From Eubacteriales bacterium (GTDB lineage: Bacteria > Bacillota > Clostridia > Christensenellales > CAG-138), in NCBI GenBank assembly GCA_028701165.1, contig JAQVRG010000095.1, positions 1 through 6,515 on the forward strand: a stretch of 6,515 nucleotides of DNA, written 5' to 3'. The notes beneath the pieces were generated by a model. The model had not been told where the DNA came from and ran no database searches. It worked only from the letters and a program-made list of their open reading frames with translations. Shown in pieces: positions 5,798 to 6,515 of the stretch (positions are counted from its first letter, which is position 1; each line of letters begins with the position of its first letter). The position numbers were made by a program, and so were the translations under genes.

Positions 5798-6487
5798 CTG
5801 CTTGCGGGGGTCTATGACCGTGACAGCTTCCGCGAAACGGCCGTAGGTACCGATGTTCTTCTCATAGGCTTCCTTGGGATCGGCGCCCTTCTTGATCGCG
5901 TCCATCATCTTGCCGAGGTTTACGAACTTGTAGCCGATGATCTCGTTGCCGGCGTCCAAGCCTACGGCGATGACATAGCCCTCCGCCATCTCCAAATAGC
6001 GCGGCCCTTTGATCTTGGTGCCGTACATGGTGCCGATCTGGGAGCGCAGCCCCTTGCCCAGATCCTCTAAGCCCGCGCCGATAGGCAGGCCGTTTTCGCT
6101 GAACGCGCTTTGGCTGCGGCCATAGACGATCTGCAGGAACAGCTCGCGCATGGCGGTGTTGATCGCATCGCAAACGAGGTCCGAATTGAGCGCTTCAAGA
6201 ATGGTCTTGCCGGGCAGGATCTCGCTGGCCATAGCCGCCGAGTGGGTCATGCCGGAGCAGCCCAGCGTCTCGACCAAGCATTCTTCGATAATGCCTTCCT
6301 TGATGTTGAGCGTAAGCTTGCAGGCGCCCTGCTGCGGCGCGCACCAGCCCACACCGTGCGTCAGACCGTTGATGTCCTTGATCTCTTTGGCTTTGACCCA
6401 ATTACCCTCCTCGGGTATCGGAGCCGGATCATGCTTTGCGCCCTTGCAAACGCAGACCATTTCTTCCACTTCGCGTGAATACTGCAT
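5795..6487 (-). CDS. IscU/NifU-like iron-sulfur scaffold-type protein, variant
   Basis: This 230-residue cytoplasmic protein is related to the NifU N-terminal/IscU scaffold, which holds nascent Fe-S clusters. The similarity lies at about residues 44-100: GVGWCAPQQGACKLTLNIKE, then GIIEECLVETLGCSG, matching the IscU pattern of GIIEDxxFxTxGCG, and a helix ending PGKTILEAL. Cysteines are at 12, 14 (a CxC pair), 49, 56, 70, 77 and 106. Cys77 aligns with the second IscU ligand. The aspartate after the first ligand and the third-ligand HC motif have no clear equivalent. A C-terminal part of about 110 residues (120-230, with NGLPIGAGLEDLG and YVIAVGLDAGNEIIGYKFVNLG) is absent from IscU, which is about 130 residues. 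The start ATG has AAGGAGG 6 nt upstream; M10 is a less likely start. It is the first gene visible of the operon with the GGGtGRT gene; its promoter lies outside the window. Assembly scaffold is the fold-based guess; a dedicated role for its partner is as likely. Confidence 0.85.
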   Translation of the reverse strand: MQYSREVEEMVCVCKGAKHDPAPIPEEGNWVKAKEIKDINGLTHGVGWCAPQQGACKLTLNIKEGIIEECLVETLGCSGMTHSAAMASEILPGKTILEALNSDLVCDAINTAMRELFLQIVYGRSQSAFSENGLPIGAGLEDLGKGLRSQIGTMYGTKIKGPRYLEMAEGYVIAVGLDAGNEIIGYKFVNLGKMMDAIKKGADPKEAYEKNIGTYGRFAEAVTVIDPRKQ

Positions 6488-6493
6488 GAATAT

Positions 6494-6500
6494 CCTCCTT
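6494..6500 (-). promoter_or_regulatory. Ribosome binding site of the scaffold gene
   Basis: AAGGAGG on the minus strand lies 6 nt before the ATG at 6487. It supports this start over the internal methionine codon. Only 28 nt upstream of the ATG are in the window, so whether another operon gene precedes cannot be seen. Confidence 0.8.
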
Positions 6501-6515
6501 TTTGTTTAAGGCAGC

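Noticed and set aside
4877..6070. Long open frames on the plus strand opposite the scaffold/GGGtGRT operon
   Set aside because: They are antisense shadows of GC-rich codons, with arginine/alanine-rich translations, no ribosome sites and no recognisable domains.

Overview
The window looks like chromosomal DNA of an anaerobic, fairly GC-rich member of the Bacillota (Clostridia-like). Four things suggest this: strong AAGGAGG-type ribosome sites, sigma-A-like promoters with TATAAT boxes, a soluble LacI-type sensor fused to GGDEF, and a NifU/IscU-like gene next to a GGGtGRT-family gene, a pair I associate with strict anaerobes. This placement is inference; there is no rRNA or other marker. No mobile element, tRNA, rRNA or CRISPR array is visible.

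Layout from left to right. (1) A tryptophan synthase beta-chain-like gene on the + strand, cut by the window start and ending at 1225. (2) Convergent to it across 34 bp, a 638-residue cytoplasmic protein (1260-3176, minus) with a LacI-type ligand-binding domain but no HTH, a middle sensor-like region and a C-terminal GGDEF diguanylate cyclase. It has its own extended -10 promoter near 3231-3258. (3) A minus-strand gene for an 80-residue protein of unknown function (3396-3638), closed by a UUCG-tetraloop terminator at about 3289-3320. (4) A divergently transcribed AraC-family regulator (3753-4664, plus). The promoters of (3) and (4) overlap around a self-complementary TTGCAA hexamer. (5) A convergent junction (4665-4786) holding two nearly identical perfect hairpins. 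(6) A two-gene minus-strand operon: an IscU/NifU-like scaffold protein (5795-6487), then a GGGtGRT-family protein (4787-5782), 12 bp apart, with a Shine-Dalgarno that includes the upstream stop codon.

The genes do not form one pathway. The AraC gene and the 80-residue gene are probably one regulatory unit. The scaffold/GGGtGRT pair is clearly one operon and is the best candidate for an undescribed system: both proteins are cysteine- and glycine-rich, one resembles Fe-S scaffolds, and as far as I know no biochemical role has been assigned. The GGDEF protein probably couples a small cytoplasmic ligand to cyclic-di-GMP. The TrpB-like protein is catalytically intact but differs from classical TrpB in the region that communicates with TrpA, and no trpA follows it.
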